The notes beneath the pieces were generated by a model that searched no databases, was not told the DNA's origin, and was given only the letters and a program-made list of their open reading frames with translations. Shown piece after piece: positions 25,297 through 35,449 of a stretch of 64,000 nucleotides of DNA. Numbering within the stretch: position 1 is the stretch's first letter; every line of letters begins with the position of its first letter. The stretch spans positions 1 to 64,000 of the forward strand of contig JAXISZ010000010.1 of NCBI GenBank assembly GCA_034680345.1. Direction: 5' to 3'. The position numbers and the translations under genes are program-made. This stretch comes from SXZD01 sp034680345. Lineage in GTDB: Bacteria; Pseudomonadota; Gammaproteobacteria; Burkholderiales; Burkholderiaceae_B.

Positions 25297-26499
25297 TTAT
25301 TTAAAGCTTTTACTAAAGTTAATGATACGCTCTGCAGCTTCTTGGCAATCTTCTAGGCTGGCAACCAAAGCAATTCGAGTATAGCCAGCACCAGGGTTTA
25401 TACCATCGACTTCCCGTCCTAAGAAAGACCCTGGCAGTAATGTTAGATTTTGGTTTTCTAGCAGTTGCTGGCAAAAAGTTTGATCGCAAAAGGGTGTTTT
25501 TAACCATAAATAAAAACCCGCTTCAGGTTTTTCAACTTTGTAAACAGTTTTAATTAATGGCGTTATTGCATTGAATTTTTGCACATAAAGTTTTCTATTT
25601 TCTTGAACATGATGATCATCGTTCCAAGCGGCAATACTGGCGTGTTGTACCATGGGTGACATTGCACTGCCGTGGTAGGTGCGGTATTTCAGAAATTGAC
25701 TTAAATAATTTGCATCTCCAGCAACAAATCCCGAGCGCAACCCGGGTGCGTTTGAGCGTTTGGATAAACTGGAGAAAACAACGAGGCGGTCAAAATCGGG
25801 GAGTCCGAGTTTTATGGCTGCTTGTAGTGCGCCAAGGGGTGGGTTGTTTTCATCAAAAAAGATTTCTGAATAACATTCATCAGCAGCAATTACAAAACCG
25901 TATTTAGCGCTGGCTTTAAATAAAACTTGCCATTGTTCAAGTGATAACACCGCACCTGTAGGATTGCCTGGCGTACAAGTGTAGACCAAGCGAGTTTTTT
26001 GCCAAACAGCTTCGCTAACACTGGCATAATCGCATTGGCCGTTGGCTTGTAGTGGCAAATAATGCACTTGAGCACCGCCCAGAAGAGCTGCACCTTCATA
26101 AATTTGATAAAAAGGATTGGGGCTGATCACCAAAGCATCGTTTTCCGTTGGGTTTAATACAACTTGTGCAAAACTGAACAAAGCTTCGCGTGAACCCAGT
26201 ACAGGTAAAATTTGGGATTCAGGGTTGAGTGTAACCTGATAGCGTCGTGTAATCCATTGTGAAATGGATTGTCGTAATTCACCATTACCCAGTGTTGTGG
26301 GATAAGTGGCCAAACCGTCCAGTGCTTCTGTTAGGCTGTTTTTAATGATTGCTGGTGTTATGTGTTTGGGTTCGCCAATTGATAAATTAATTGCTCTGAG
26401 CGTAGGGTTGGGCTTAATATTTGCGTGTAGTTTTCGTAAGCGTTCAAATGGATAAGCTTGCAGCAATTGCAGTCTGGGGTTTGGCGTTAAGTTTGGCAT
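25297..26499 (-). CDS. dapC: Succinyldiaminopimelate transaminase
   Basis: DapC is a PLP-dependent class I aminotransferase that converts N-succinyl-2-amino-6-ketopimelate to N-succinyl-diaminopimelate. Its 400 residues show INLSIGEPKH, the PLP-contact VYTCTPGNPTGAVLSLEQW, DECYSEIF, and the Schiff-base lysine in SSLSKRSNAPGLRSGFVAGD. The C-terminal substrate Arg is in the GYTRIALVA block. Its place immediately before dapD supports the DapC assignment over other class I aminotransferases. It starts three bases after the queF stop, so queF-dapC-dapD are likely cotranscribed. Confidence 0.93.
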   Translation of the reverse strand: MPNLTPNPRLQLLQAYPFERLRKLHANIKPNPTLRAINLSIGEPKHITPAIIKNSLTEALDGLATYPTTLGNGELRQSISQWITRRYQVTLNPESQILPVLGSREALFSFAQVVLNPTENDALVISPNPFYQIYEGAALLGGAQVHYLPLQANGQCDYASVSEAVWQKTRLVYTCTPGNPTGAVLSLEQWQVLFKASAKYGFVIAADECYSEIFFDENNPPLGALQAAIKLGLPDFDRLVVFSSLSKRSNAPGLRSGFVAGDANYLSQFLKYRTYHGSAMSPMVQHASIAAWNDDHHVQENRKLYVQKFNAITPLIKTVYKVEKPEAGFYLWLKTPFCDQTFCQQLLENQNLTLLPGSFLGREVDGINPGAGYTRIALVASLEDCQEAAERIINFSKSFK

Positions 26500-26502
26500 T
26501 CA

Positions 26503-26922
26503 TTAACCTCGTGTGGGTTGGTTTTTTTCAAAAGTATCAAGTTCAACACGGGGTTTAGGAGTCCAGCCAGGTTTTTTGTGTTCGGCTACAACAGTGGTAT
26601 AAATGCCACCGCGCACATACCAACGGGCAGTGAGTTTAAGGTAGCGGGGGTCCGTGGCTGAGACCAAATCATCGGCAATTTGGTTGGTTACTTTCTCATG
26701 AAAAGCACCTTCATTGCGGTAAGACCACATGTACATTTTTAGGCTTTTTAATTCAATATTGCGTTGGTCTGAAATGTAATCAATTGTAAAATGAGCAAAA
26801 TCTGGCTGCCCGGTTAATGGGCAAAGACAAGTAAACTCAGGAACCTCTATGTGTATATGGTAGTCTCTGTCGGAACATGGGTTTGGAAAAGTATCTAAAG
26901 TTTTTGATGGGGAAGAGGGCAT
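26503..26922 (-). CDS. queF: NADPH-dependent 7-cyano-7-deazaguanine reductase, short form
   Basis: QueF reduces preQ0 to preQ1 in queuosine synthesis. At 139 residues this is the unimodular form of the tunnel-fold family. The catalytic Cys34 and the acid Asp41 lie in CLCPLTGQPDFAHF. The QueF motif appears as IELKSLKMYMWSYRNEGAFH, with a Leu where Ser is common (ELKS rather than ESKS). The gene leads the minus-strand dapC-dapD cluster and is divergent from smc across 137 bases. Confidence 0.93.
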   Translation of the reverse strand: MPSSPSKTLDTFPNPCSDRDYHIHIEVPEFTCLCPLTGQPDFAHFTIDYISDQRNIELKSLKMYMWSYRNEGAFHEKVTNQIADDLVSATDPRYLKLTARWYVRGGIYTTVVAEHKKPGWTPKPRVELDTFEKNQPTRG

Positions 26923-27059
26923 AGTTTTGGCGATGAAAAAAAAGTTAAAATTTAATTAATTGATTTTAAACCACATCGAAACTATATTGAACGATTCTAT
27001 AGCAAGACGCGACTTTGAGTTTGTTATTATACGTCCGCGTCTATTAATTCGCCTTTTTC

Positions 27060-30000
27060 ATGCGTCTCATACACATTAAACTTGCTGGGTTTAAATCATT
27101 CGTTGATCTCACTGCTTTTGCTGTTCAAAGCAGCCTAGTTGGCGTGGTTGGTCCAAATGGTTGCGGTAAGTCAAATATTATCGATGCAGTGCGTTGGGTG
27201 CTCGGAGAGTCGAAAGCTTCAGAGTTACGTGGCGAATCTATGCAGGATGTCATTTTTAACGGTTCTACAAATAGAAAGCCGGCATCGCGTGCTAGCGTAG
27301 AATTGGTTTTTAACAACGATGAGTCTCGTGCCGGGGGGCATTGGAATCAGTTTTCTGAAATTTCAGTTAAACGCGTGCTCACCCGCGATGGTACCTCCAG
27401 TTACTACATTAATCAGCAAGTTGTCAGGCGGCGTGATGTTCAAGATATTTTTTTAGGAACCGGTTTAGGTCCTAAGGCGTATGCCATCATTGGGCAAGGC
27501 ATGATTACCCGCATTATTGAGGCTCGTCCTGAAGAATTGCGGGTTTTTCTTGAAGAAGCTGCAGGTGTTTCTAAATATAAAGAACGCCGCAAAGAAACAC
27601 AAAGCCGTTTGCAAGACACCCGCAATAATTTAACCCGGGTGGAAGATATTTCAAGAGAGCTCAATAACAATATTGAGCGCTTGTCTCGGCAGGCTGAGAT
27701 TGCTCGTCAGTATCGTGAATTGGAAACTCAGCGCAACACCAAGCAGCGCCATTTGTGGTCATTGCGTTATCAAGAGGGTGTAAATGAGAAAAATCGCTGT
27801 GCAGCCATGATGGAAGCAGCGCGTTCGGAAATTGAAGGGTTAAATGCCCAATCGGTACAAGCACAAACCGAATTATTATTGATGCGGCAAGCACAACTTC
27901 AAGCCCAGCAAGCATTGGGAACCGAACAACATGCTTTTATTCAGACCAATCAGTCTGTAAGTCAATTAGAGGCAGATATTCGTGTCATGGCTGAAGTATG
28001 TCAGCGTTTAAAAGTTCGTGTTGTAGAGTTGCAGGCCCAACAAGAACAGTGGAACACTCGCAAACAAAAAGCCAATGAGGCTGGCATTTCATTGCAGTTT
28101 GATATTGCAGTGGCCAATACAAAATTTGAACAAGCCCAAGTTCATTTAATTGAATTACAAACTAATTTAATGCCCGCACAAAAGGCTTTAGAACAAACTC
28201 GCTACGAGCATGACCAAGCACGCATGGCGGTGATTGGTTTAGAGCAAGAGTTAAAAAGTTTAGCTCACCGCCGTGAATCTGTTGTGCGTCAAATGCAACA
28301 AGTACAACAGCGTCGCGAACGTTTACAGCAAGAGTTAAATGGTTTTTCTAATATAGATCCTGTTGAGTTGGAAAATGTACAAAAAACTTATGTTGAATTA
28401 GAATCAGAACAACAAAAGTTAGCAGAGCAAAAACAAGTGCTTGCCAATGATTTTCAGCAAGCAAAGGCAGCGCTTGAATTGGCTGATCAAACTGCAAACA
28501 GAGAGCAAGATCAATGGGTTGCGGTGCAAGCTCGGTTGTCTGCTTTGCAACAATTACACCAACAAATTTTAGCTAACGATCAGTTGGCGCCATGGTTAGT
28601 TGCTAACGGATTAGAAACACAAGAGCGGCTGTTAGCGAAAGTACGTGTTGAACAAGGTTGGGAAAAAGCCCTTGAAGCGGTTTTACGCGAACGCCTGAAT
28701 GCTTTGATTGTTTCCGATTTAAGTTCAGTCTCAGGTTTTGCAGTCAACCCTCCCAGTGGTAAATTGGCATTTTTGGCCCCATCAAAGCATCCAACAACCT
28801 CTAATGGTTTGGCGCAGTATTTGTTTGCCCGTATTCAGTGTTCTGACAGCTTTTTAAAAGGAAGCTTGGAATGTTTTTTGTCTGGGGTTTTGCTTGCTGA
28901 AACTTTAGAGCTAGCCATATCTCGCCGATCCAGTCTACAAAGTGGTGAATGTTGGGTAACACGTGAAGGCCATATGGTGGGCCAGGAGTGGGTTTTGTTT
29001 TATGCTGAATCAGACGAACAAGCAGGGGCTTTAGCCCGTTTACAGGAAATTGATAATTTACAGCGTCAAGAAAAAGCTTTGCAGTTGTTGGCAACCCAAA
29101 GTCAATCGCAAAAAATATCTGCTCGTGCCTTTCTAGAGGCCATTGAGCAGCGTATGCAGGCATTAGATTATCGTTTGACATCGGTTACAAAGCAAACCCA
29201 TGAGGCACAAATTCGTGTACTTCAGTTATCGGAAATTGCTCAGCGTCGGCGTCAGCGCATCGAGCAAATTAATGCTGATACAGATTTAATTGACGACGAA
29301 TTACAAACCTTGCGTATTCAAGAAGAGGAATTGATTGGGGCTTTTGAAGTTACAGATGAAATTTTGGCGAATAAAGCAGAGTTTCATATTGGCTGTGAAG
29401 ATCAATTGCGCTTGGCGCAGGAGCATCTAGCAAAACAGCAAGCCAATATTGGGGCTGCTGAAATGAGTATGCGAGAGGCGGATTTTGCTCATCGAGAATT
29501 GCAAACGCAGCAAGCTCAGTATGCTAGAGACGTTGAATTGGCCCAACAACAGTTACAAGCCAGTGGACAAACTTTGTTACAGACTCAACAAGAGTTGGAG
29601 CAACAAAATGATGAACAGTTACGTGCTTTGTTAGAAGATGCTTTGGAGCGACGTTTTTGTTGTGAACAGTCGCTTGCCCAGGCGCGCATGAATTTGGATC
29701 AGATTTCAGAAAAAGTACGTCAAGCGGAAATTCTTGACCGTGAGTCCAACAAAAAAGCCCAACCCATTCGGGACCGGCTGCAAGAATTGGGCCTAAAAGA
29801 ACAAGCCGCCCGTTTGCAAATTGAACAATTTCAAACGCTGATAGAACAAGCCAATCTAAAGATTCCTGATGTATTGGCTGAACTGGCGGGGTTATCCGCA
29901 CAGGCTGTTTTACCCAAATCGGCTCAACTGCAATCAGAGGTTACCTATTTAAGTCAGGCTATGGTGGGCCTAGGATCCGTTAACTTAGCAGCGCTTGAAG

Positions 30001-30590
30001 AGTTAGAAGCAGCCTCGGAAAGAAAATTATTTTTAGATCAACAAACCACTGATTTAATGCAAGCCATTGAAACTTTAGTTGATGCAATTGGTAAAATTGA
30101 TCGCGAAACTCGCGAGTTATTGCAAGAAACTTTTGGTATAGTTAATACCCATTTTAGTCAGCTTTTTCCGCAGCTGTTTGGTGGTGGAGAAGCTCGTTTG
30201 GTAATGTCCGGGGACGAAATTTTAGATGCGGGTGTTCAGGTATTTGCCCAGCCACCAGGCAAAAAAAACAGTACCATACACCTTTTGTCTGGTGGCGAGA
30301 AGGCTTTGACTGCCACGGCTTTGGTGTTTGCTATGTTTCAATTGAATCCGGCACCCTTTTGTTTGCTTGATGAGGTGGATGCGCCATTAGACGATGCTAA
30401 TACAGAAAGATTTTCGCGCCTTGTTAGGCGCATGTCTGAACAAACACAATTTTTATTTATTTCTCATAACAAAATCGCCATGGAAATGGCTCAACAATTG
30501 ATTGGGGTTACAATGCAAGAACAAGGTGTATCGAGAATTGTAGCTGTCGATCTTGAATCCGCAGTTAAGCTAGCGACGGAAACAGCATGA
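27060..30590 (+). CDS. smc: Chromosome segregation protein SMC
   Basis: SMC is the ATPase of the bacterial condensin complex, which organises and segregates the chromosome. The 1176 residues show the full architecture. The head N-half has Walker A GVVGPNGCGKSNII (about 28-41). Long Gln/Glu-rich coiled coils follow, then a globular hinge at roughly 510-640 and a second coiled coil. The C-terminal head half carries the signature HLLSGGEKALTATALVFAMF and Walker B FCLLDEVDAPLDDANTERF. It overlaps zipA by four bases (ATGA), indicating translational coupling. Confidence 0.97.
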   Translation: MRLIHIKLAGFKSFVDLTAFAVQSSLVGVVGPNGCGKSNIIDAVRWVLGESKASELRGESMQDVIFNGSTNRKPASRASVELVFNNDESRAGGHWNQFSEISVKRVLTRDGTSSYYINQQVVRRRDVQDIFLGTGLGPKAYAIIGQGMITRIIEARPEELRVFLEEAAGVSKYKERRKETQSRLQDTRNNLTRVEDISRELNNNIERLSRQAEIARQYRELETQRNTKQRHLWSLRYQEGVNEKNRCAAMMEAARSEIEGLNAQSVQAQTELLLMRQAQLQAQQALGTEQHAFIQTNQSVSQLEADIRVMAEVCQRLKVRVVELQAQQEQWNTRKQKANEAGISLQFDIAVANTKFEQAQVHLIELQTNLMPAQKALEQTRYEHDQARMAVIGLEQELKSLAHRRESVVRQMQQVQQRRERLQQELNGFSNIDPVELENVQKTYVELESEQQKLAEQKQVLANDFQQAKAALELADQTANREQDQWVAVQARLSALQQLHQQILANDQLAPWLVANGLETQERLLAKVRVEQGWEKALEAVLRERLNALIVSDLSSVSGFAVNPPSGKLAFLAPSKHPTTSNGLAQYLFARIQCSDSFLKGSLECFLSGVLLAETLELAISRRSSLQSGECWVTREGHMVGQEWVLFYAESDEQAGALARLQEIDNLQRQEKALQLLATQSQSQKISARAFLEAIEQRMQALDYRLTSVTKQTHEAQIRVLQLSEIAQRRRQRIEQINADTDLIDDELQTLRIQEEELIGAFEVTDEILANKAEFHIGCEDQLRLAQEHLAKQQANIGAAEMSMREADFAHRELQTQQAQYARDVELAQQQLQASGQTLLQTQQELEQQNDEQLRALLEDALERRFCCEQSLAQARMNLDQISEKVRQAEILDRESNKKAQPIRDRLQELGLKEQAARLQIEQFQTLIEQANLKIPDVLAELAGLSAQAVLPKSAQLQSEVTYLSQAMVGLGSVNLAALEELEAASERKLFLDQQTTDLMQAIETLVDAIGKIDRETRELLQETFGIVNTHFSQLFPQLFGGGEARLVMSGDEILDAGVQVFAQPPGKKNSTIHLLSGGEKALTATALVFAMFQLNPAPFCLLDEVDAPLDDANTERFSRLVRRMSEQTQFLFISHNKIAMEMAQQLIGVTMQEQGVSRIVAVDLESAVKLATETA

Positions 30591-31612
30591 ACGATCTACA
30601 AACTTCATTATTATTTATTGGTGGTGCCTTAATTTTAGGCATGTTGGTTTACAATTATTTTCAGGAAAGTCGCGCGAAAAAACAAGGCGCTCTTCCGCGA
30701 AATATGACCGAACACGACCCCTTGTTTCAGCATAATCTGCGAACTGAACCCGCCACCGAATTCAATGCGGTGGTACAGCAAGCCTTCTTTGACCATGGTA
30801 AAGAGGTTGGTTTAGACCAAGGGCTTGATATTGAAATGATTGGCCAAATTTTTTGCCAGGTCTATGTTAATTTCGATACTCCTTTACAAGCCAGCCAAGT
30901 TACACAGTCTTTAAAAGAGTTAATTTATGCTGGTGATAAACCGGTTTATGTTCATGTGTTACTTGCAGGTGAAGAGGAATCACAATGGTTGGCTTTTGAT
31001 GCCTCCTACAGTGCGATTGCAACTTTGCGTTTTTCTGTTTTGCTGGCCAATCGCAAGGGTGCCTTGACAGCGATTGTCTATTCAGAGTTTTTGAATAAAG
31101 TGCAGATGTTATCGGATACATTCGGAGCTCATTTAGAATTTCCAGAGATGGACAATGTGGTTGCCAAAGCAGAGAGTTTGGATAAATTGGCTGTGAGTTT
31201 AGACACTTTGTTGGGTTTGCATGCCGTGTTGCCAGTGCAACTCGAAACGGTTGTAATTGAACGTATCTTAAAAGAAGACGCTTGGCATCAGGAGGGGCGG
31301 CATTGGGCAAAAGGTGAGCATCACAAGCGCATGGCCACAGTGGTGATTCACGATTTACCAGAAGAAAAGGTTTTAAGCTTTAGTTTGGACTTGCCTAATT
31401 GCCATGATCCAGTTAAAGCCTTGCATCAGATTGCAGATTTAGCTCAACGTATTGCTTCGGAGCATCAAGGTTCGGTGATGGACGACGTCGGTCGTTTGTT
31501 AACCAGCAACTCGTTTAATTTGATTCACAATCAGATGGTAGAGCGCGCTACAAGCATGCATGAAAAAGGTTTTTCTCCTGGAAGTTTGGCTTCTAAGTTG
31601 TTGTTTTCGTAA
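30587..31612 (+). CDS. zipA: Cell division protein ZipA (FtsZ-interacting)
   Basis: ZipA tethers FtsZ to the inner membrane. The N-terminus has a single membrane segment (LLFIGGALILGMLVYNYF, about 7-24). A basic stretch (ESRAKKQGALPRNM) and a variable linker come next, and the C-terminal half (about 200-335) has the pattern of the ZipA FtsZ-binding domain (MATVVIHDLPEEKVLSFSLD, HQIADLAQRIASEHQGSVMD). Sequence conservation in this family is low. The identification also rests on its position between smc and ligA, with a four-base overlap with smc and eight bases before ligA. Confidence 0.85.
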   Translation: MNDLQTSLLFIGGALILGMLVYNYFQESRAKKQGALPRNMTEHDPLFQHNLRTEPATEFNAVVQQAFFDHGKEVGLDQGLDIEMIGQIFCQVYVNFDTPLQASQVTQSLKELIYAGDKPVYVHVLLAGEEESQWLAFDASYSAIATLRFSVLLANRKGALTAIVYSEFLNKVQMLSDTFGAHLEFPEMDNVVAKAESLDKLAVSLDTLLGLHAVLPVQLETVVIERILKEDAWHQEGRHWAKGEHHKRMATVVIHDLPEEKVLSFSLDLPNCHDPVKALHQIADLAQRIASEHQGSVMDDVGRLLTSNSFNLIHNQMVERATSMHEKGFSPGSLASKLLFS

Positions 31613-31620
31613 ATATATCT

Positions 31621-33708
31621 ATGGAAACTTTGCCTTTGTTTCCTGATGGTTTAGAGCAAACCAGCACCGCGCAAGTGCAAACAGAAACGCAACTTGCGCG
31701 CATTCAATCGTTACAAGCTACACTCAACCGCTATGCCCATGCTTATTATGTTTTAGATGAACCTATTGTGCCGGATGCGGAATACGATCGATTATTTAAA
31801 GAGTTAGAAAGCTTGGAACTTGCCTATCCGCAGTTTTGCTCATTAGACTCACCAATTCGTCGGGTTGGTGGCATCCCATTGAAATTCTTTAAACAGCACA
31901 CGCATACAGTGCCGATGTTGTCTTTAAACAATGCGTTTAGCGAAGAAGAATTGTTTGCTTTTGACCAGCGTTTACGTGAGGGTTTGGAGTTAAGTGATAC
32001 AGCGCTGCCGTTGATTTATGCCGTTGATTTGAAGTTTGATGGTTTGGCCTTAAGCTTGCGATATGAAAATGGTTTGCTTTGCAGTGCTACTACCCGAGGA
32101 GATGGGAAAACTGGGGAGGATGTAACAGAAAATGTCCGTACAATTCGCAATATTCCTTTGCGTTTAAATACGCCCAATCCGCCGATAATTTTAGAAGTGC
32201 GTGGTGAGGTTTTAATGTATCGCAACGATTTTGAAACATTAAATCAAACCCAATTATTCAATGGTCAGAAAATTTTTGCTAATCCCCGCAATGCCGCGGC
32301 GGGTAGTTTGCGCCAACTGGATTCGCGTGTGACAGCACAACGCCCTTTGCGTTTTTTTGCTTATGGTCTGGGGCAAGCAGAGGGGTGTGAATTATTGCCC
32401 ACGCATTTTGATCAAATGAATGCTTTAAAGTTTTTGGGTTTTCCGGTTTCAAGTTACCTTCAAAGGGCAGAAGGCGCAAAAGGTTTACTAGATTATTATG
32501 ATTCAATTGGAAAAATACGTAACCAATTGCCATTTGATATTGATGGTGTTGTATATAAACTGGACCACGTTAAACAACAAGGGCAGTTGGGGTATGTATC
32601 GCGGGCTCCTCGTTTTGCAATAGCACATAAATATCCGCCACAAGAGGTATTAACTGTTTTGCGAGACATCGAAGTTCAGGTTGGCCGAACGGGTTGCCTT
32701 ACTCCTGTGGCAAAATTGGATCCAGTGAGTGTGGCCGGTGTAATGGTGAGTTCTGCAACCTTGCACAATGAAGATGAAATCAGCCGTAAGGCATTGATGA
32801 TTGGTGATACAGTCATTGTTCGGCGAGCGGGAGATGTAATACCAGAGCTGCTTGCGCCTATCATTGAACGACGCACTGGGCAAGAACGTGTATTTATTAT
32901 GCCGAAGCAGTGTCCTGTTTGTGGTTCTGGGGTGTTTAGAGCGTTGGGAGAATCAGCCTTAAGGTGCACGGGAGGTGTCTTTTGTAAGGCGCAGCGTAAA
33001 CAAATTATTTTGCATTTTGCTCAGCGTCGAGCTATGGATATTGAGGGAATTGGCGATAAATTGGTTGATCAATTAATTGAGCGCAATTTGGTGACCACGC
33101 CGGCTGATTTGTACCGACTGAGTTTGTCAGATTTGGCAAATTTAGACAGAATGGCTGAAAAGTCTGCTTCTAATGTGTTGAATCAAATTGAAAAGTCAAA
33201 ACGTATTGTATTGAATCGGCTTGTCTTTGCCTTGGGTATACGCCATGTTGGCGAAAGTACAGCCAAAGATTTAACCCGAGTTTATCCAAGTCTTCAGGCT
33301 TTGATGCAGGCTGATATGACCAGTTTGACCCAAGTTTCGGAAGTTGGTCCTGTGGTGGCGGAGTCGATTGTGCAGTTTTTTGCGCAAGGGGTGAATCAAG
33401 CGTGTGTACAACAGTTACTTGAGTATGGCGTGACTCCGTATTTAGAGCAAGAAGGCCGTATGCAGATAGTTGAACAGGTTTTTTCTGGTAAACAATTTGT
33501 ATTAACAGGAACTTTATCGAATTTAAGTCGAGAACAGGCTAAACAGATGGTTGAGTTGCGAGGGGGTAAAGTCAGTGCGTCAGTTTCTAAAAAAACTGAT
33601 TTTGTATTGGCCGGAGAAGCAGCGGGTAGTAAATTAGAAAAAGCTCAGCAATTGAATTTACATATTTTGGATGAAGCTGAATTTTTAAGTTTGATTGAAA
33701 ATAAATAA
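31621..33708 (+). CDS. ligA: NAD-dependent DNA ligase
   Basis: LigA seals nicks in duplex DNA during replication and repair using NAD+. The 695-residue protein contains an N-terminal Ia domain (YYVLDEPIVPDAEYDRLFKE) and the adenylation domain with the KxDG motif VDLKFDGLALSLRYENG (Lys138). An OB fold, a four-cysteine zinc finger (CPVCGSG ... CTGGVFCKAQRKQ), helix-hairpin-helix repeats and a C-terminal BRCT domain (GKQFVLTGTLSNLSREQAKQ) follow. About 20 residues precede the usual N-terminus. Confidence 0.98.
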   Translation: METLPLFPDGLEQTSTAQVQTETQLARIQSLQATLNRYAHAYYVLDEPIVPDAEYDRLFKELESLELAYPQFCSLDSPIRRVGGIPLKFFKQHTHTVPMLSLNNAFSEEELFAFDQRLREGLELSDTALPLIYAVDLKFDGLALSLRYENGLLCSATTRGDGKTGEDVTENVRTIRNIPLRLNTPNPPIILEVRGEVLMYRNDFETLNQTQLFNGQKIFANPRNAAAGSLRQLDSRVTAQRPLRFFAYGLGQAEGCELLPTHFDQMNALKFLGFPVSSYLQRAEGAKGLLDYYDSIGKIRNQLPFDIDGVVYKLDHVKQQGQLGYVSRAPRFAIAHKYPPQEVLTVLRDIEVQVGRTGCLTPVAKLDPVSVAGVMVSSATLHNEDEISRKALMIGDTVIVRRAGDVIPELLAPIIERRTGQERVFIMPKQCPVCGSGVFRALGESALRCTGGVFCKAQRKQIILHFAQRRAMDIEGIGDKLVDQLIERNLVTTPADLYRLSLSDLANLDRMAEKSASNVLNQIEKSKRIVLNRLVFALGIRHVGESTAKDLTRVYPSLQALMQADMTSLTQVSEVGPVVAESIVQFFAQGVNQACVQQLLEYGVTPYLEQEGRMQIVEQVFSGKQFVLTGTLSNLSREQAKQMVELRGGKVSASVSKKTDFVLAGEAAGSKLEKAQQLNLHILDEAEFLSLIENK

Positions 33709-33763
33709 TACAAATCGTGAATTCATTTAACCTATTTATTGATTGCATTAGAAAGCACAAACG

Positions 33764-34657
33764 ATGCGTCCTATAATTCGTAAAGCGGTATTTCCGGTGG
33801 CAGGAATGGGTACGCGTTTTTTGCCAGCTACCAAAGCCAGCCCTAAAGAAATGATGCCAGTGGTTGATAAACCCTTAATCCAATACGCAGTTGAAGAGGC
33901 ATTGGCGGCGGGCATTACTGAAATGATTTTTATAACAGGCCGCAGCAAACGAGCCATTGAAGACCATTTTGATAAAGCCTATGAATTAGAAGTGCAACTG
34001 GAGTCTCGGGGGAAACACGCTTTGCTTGAAATGGTGCGCAGCGTTGTGCCTTCGCACGTGAATTGTATTTACATTCGCCAAGCAGAAGCTTTGGGTTTAG
34101 GGCATGCTGTGTTGTGCGCAAAATCTGTTGTAGGGGACGAAGCGTTTGCAGTTTTATTGGCCGATGATTTGATGTCGGTGCTATCAGGAACCCCTTCTGT
34201 GACTGCCCAGATGCTGGAGGTTTACCGTCAAGAACACGCCAGCGTTCTAGCAGTGCAAAATGTACCGCGTTCAGACACCAAGCAGTATGGTATTGTTTCA
34301 AGTGCAGTTTGGAATGCAGATTATGAGCGTATTGTAGGCATTGTTGAGAAGCCTCAGCCAGAAGCAGCGCCTAGCACGCTGGCTGTTGTGGGTCGTTATG
34401 TTTTAACGCCTCAAATTTTTGAAAAATTGGAACGTATTTCAACCGGGGCGGGTGGAGAAATTCAACTCACCGACGGTATAGCGAATTTACTGGCAGATCA
34501 GCCAGTATTTGCCTATCCATTTAATGGCATTCGGTACGATTGTGGTTCCAAAATAGGATATTTAAAAGCAACAGTTGAATTGGCTTTGCAACATCCTGAG
34601 GTGGGAATAGACTTTAAAGCCTATTTACAACAACATAAAAAAACATTGACCACATAA
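33764..34657 (+). CDS. galU: UTP-glucose-1-phosphate uridylyltransferase
   Basis: GalU makes UDP-glucose from UTP and glucose-1-phosphate for polysaccharide and lipopolysaccharide synthesis. It has 297 residues, normal length. The nucleotide-binding signature AGMGTRFLPATKASPKEMMP spans about residues 12-31, followed by DKPLIQYAVEEA, the metal-binding AVLLADDLM, VEKPQPEAAPSTLAVVGRYV and GGEIQLTDGI. It stands alone downstream of ligA, and the nucleoside phosphorylase pseudogene follows directly. Confidence 0.97.
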   Translation: MRPIIRKAVFPVAGMGTRFLPATKASPKEMMPVVDKPLIQYAVEEALAAGITEMIFITGRSKRAIEDHFDKAYELEVQLESRGKHALLEMVRSVVPSHVNCIYIRQAEALGLGHAVLCAKSVVGDEAFAVLLADDLMSVLSGTPSVTAQMLEVYRQEHASVLAVQNVPRSDTKQYGIVSSAVWNADYERIVGIVEKPQPEAAPSTLAVVGRYVLTPQIFEKLERISTGAGGEIQLTDGIANLLADQPVFAYPFNGIRYDCGSKIGYLKATVELALQHPEVGIDFKAYLQQHKKTLTT

Positions 34658-34689
34658 AATAGATTGTGGCATGGAAATGTATGCAGTGA

Positions 34690-35429
34690 CTGGCGATTGG
34701 CGGTAGTGGTTTGACAAGTTTAGATGGTTTGAGACGGTTTCAAAACAAGTGATGCGAACGCCTTATGGTGAACCGTCTGGATTTTTAATTCAGGGGCGAT
34801 TTCACGGTCATGACTTAGTTTTCTTAGCACGCCATGGTTATGGACATACAATTGCACCGCATGAGATTAATTATTGCGCAAACATTTGGGCGCTTAAACA
34901 AATTGGTGTTGAGGGAGTAATTGCTGTTGCTAGTGTTGGTGGTATTAATGAACAGTTTACGCCTGGCACTTTGGTAGTTCCAGACCAAATTATTGATTAC
35001 ACCCATGGCAGATGCAATACTTTTTTTGAAGGTGCAGACCAACCGGTGGTGCATACAGATTTTACACAGCCTTACACGCCGTTTTTGCGCCGTGCATTAA
35101 TTGCTGCAGCAGATTCCATTTAAGAAGAGGTTGTTGATGGGGCTACTTACGCTTGCACACAAGGTCCGCGCTTGGAAACCGCTGCTGAGGTTTTACGACT
35201 AGAACATGATGGCGCTAATCTGGTGGGTATGACTGGCATGCCGGAAGCTGTTTTGGCCCGTGAAGCTGGTTTACCGTATGCCGCATTAACCTTGGTTGGA
35301 TATGCAGCTGCTGGGAAAGGTGAGTGTGCGCAAGGCATTGTGATGGACAATATTCAGCATGCTTTGCAAACATCGATGCCAAGAGTTAGGAAAATTTTAG
35401 CTACTTTTGTTGCGCTTGAAAAAGAGTGA
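34690..35429 (+). pseudogene. Decayed S-methyl-5'-thioinosine/thioadenosine phosphorylase-type gene
   Basis: Translation recovers a purine nucleoside phosphorylase of the MTAP/MTIP family. These enzymes split S-methylthio-nucleosides with phosphate in methionine/polyamine salvage. The N-terminal phosphate loop reads LAIGGSGLTSLDGLRRF in the frame of 34690, preceded there by a TGA. The rest (MRTPYGEPSG, RHGYGHTIAPHEINY, ASVGGINEQFTPGTLVVPDQ) is in another frame, so an indel lies near 34735-34745. An in-frame TAA at 35121-35123 then interrupts the gene before DGATYACTQGPRLETAAEV and NLVGMTGMPEA, which remain well conserved. There is no usable start for the full protein. The gene looks recently inactivated because both halves are otherwise intact. 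Confidence 0.88.
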
Positions 35430-35447
35430 ACTCATTTTAAGAGTTCA
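35427..35447. terminator. Small hairpin between the phosphorylase pseudogene and glnD
   Basis: TGAACTC / GAGTTCA (35427-35433, 35441-35447) is a 7-bp stem with a 7-base loop lying between convergent genes. It is followed on the plus strand by GTTTAATTAATT, so it may serve as a weak terminator. Confidence 0.45.
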
Positions 35448-35449
35448 GT

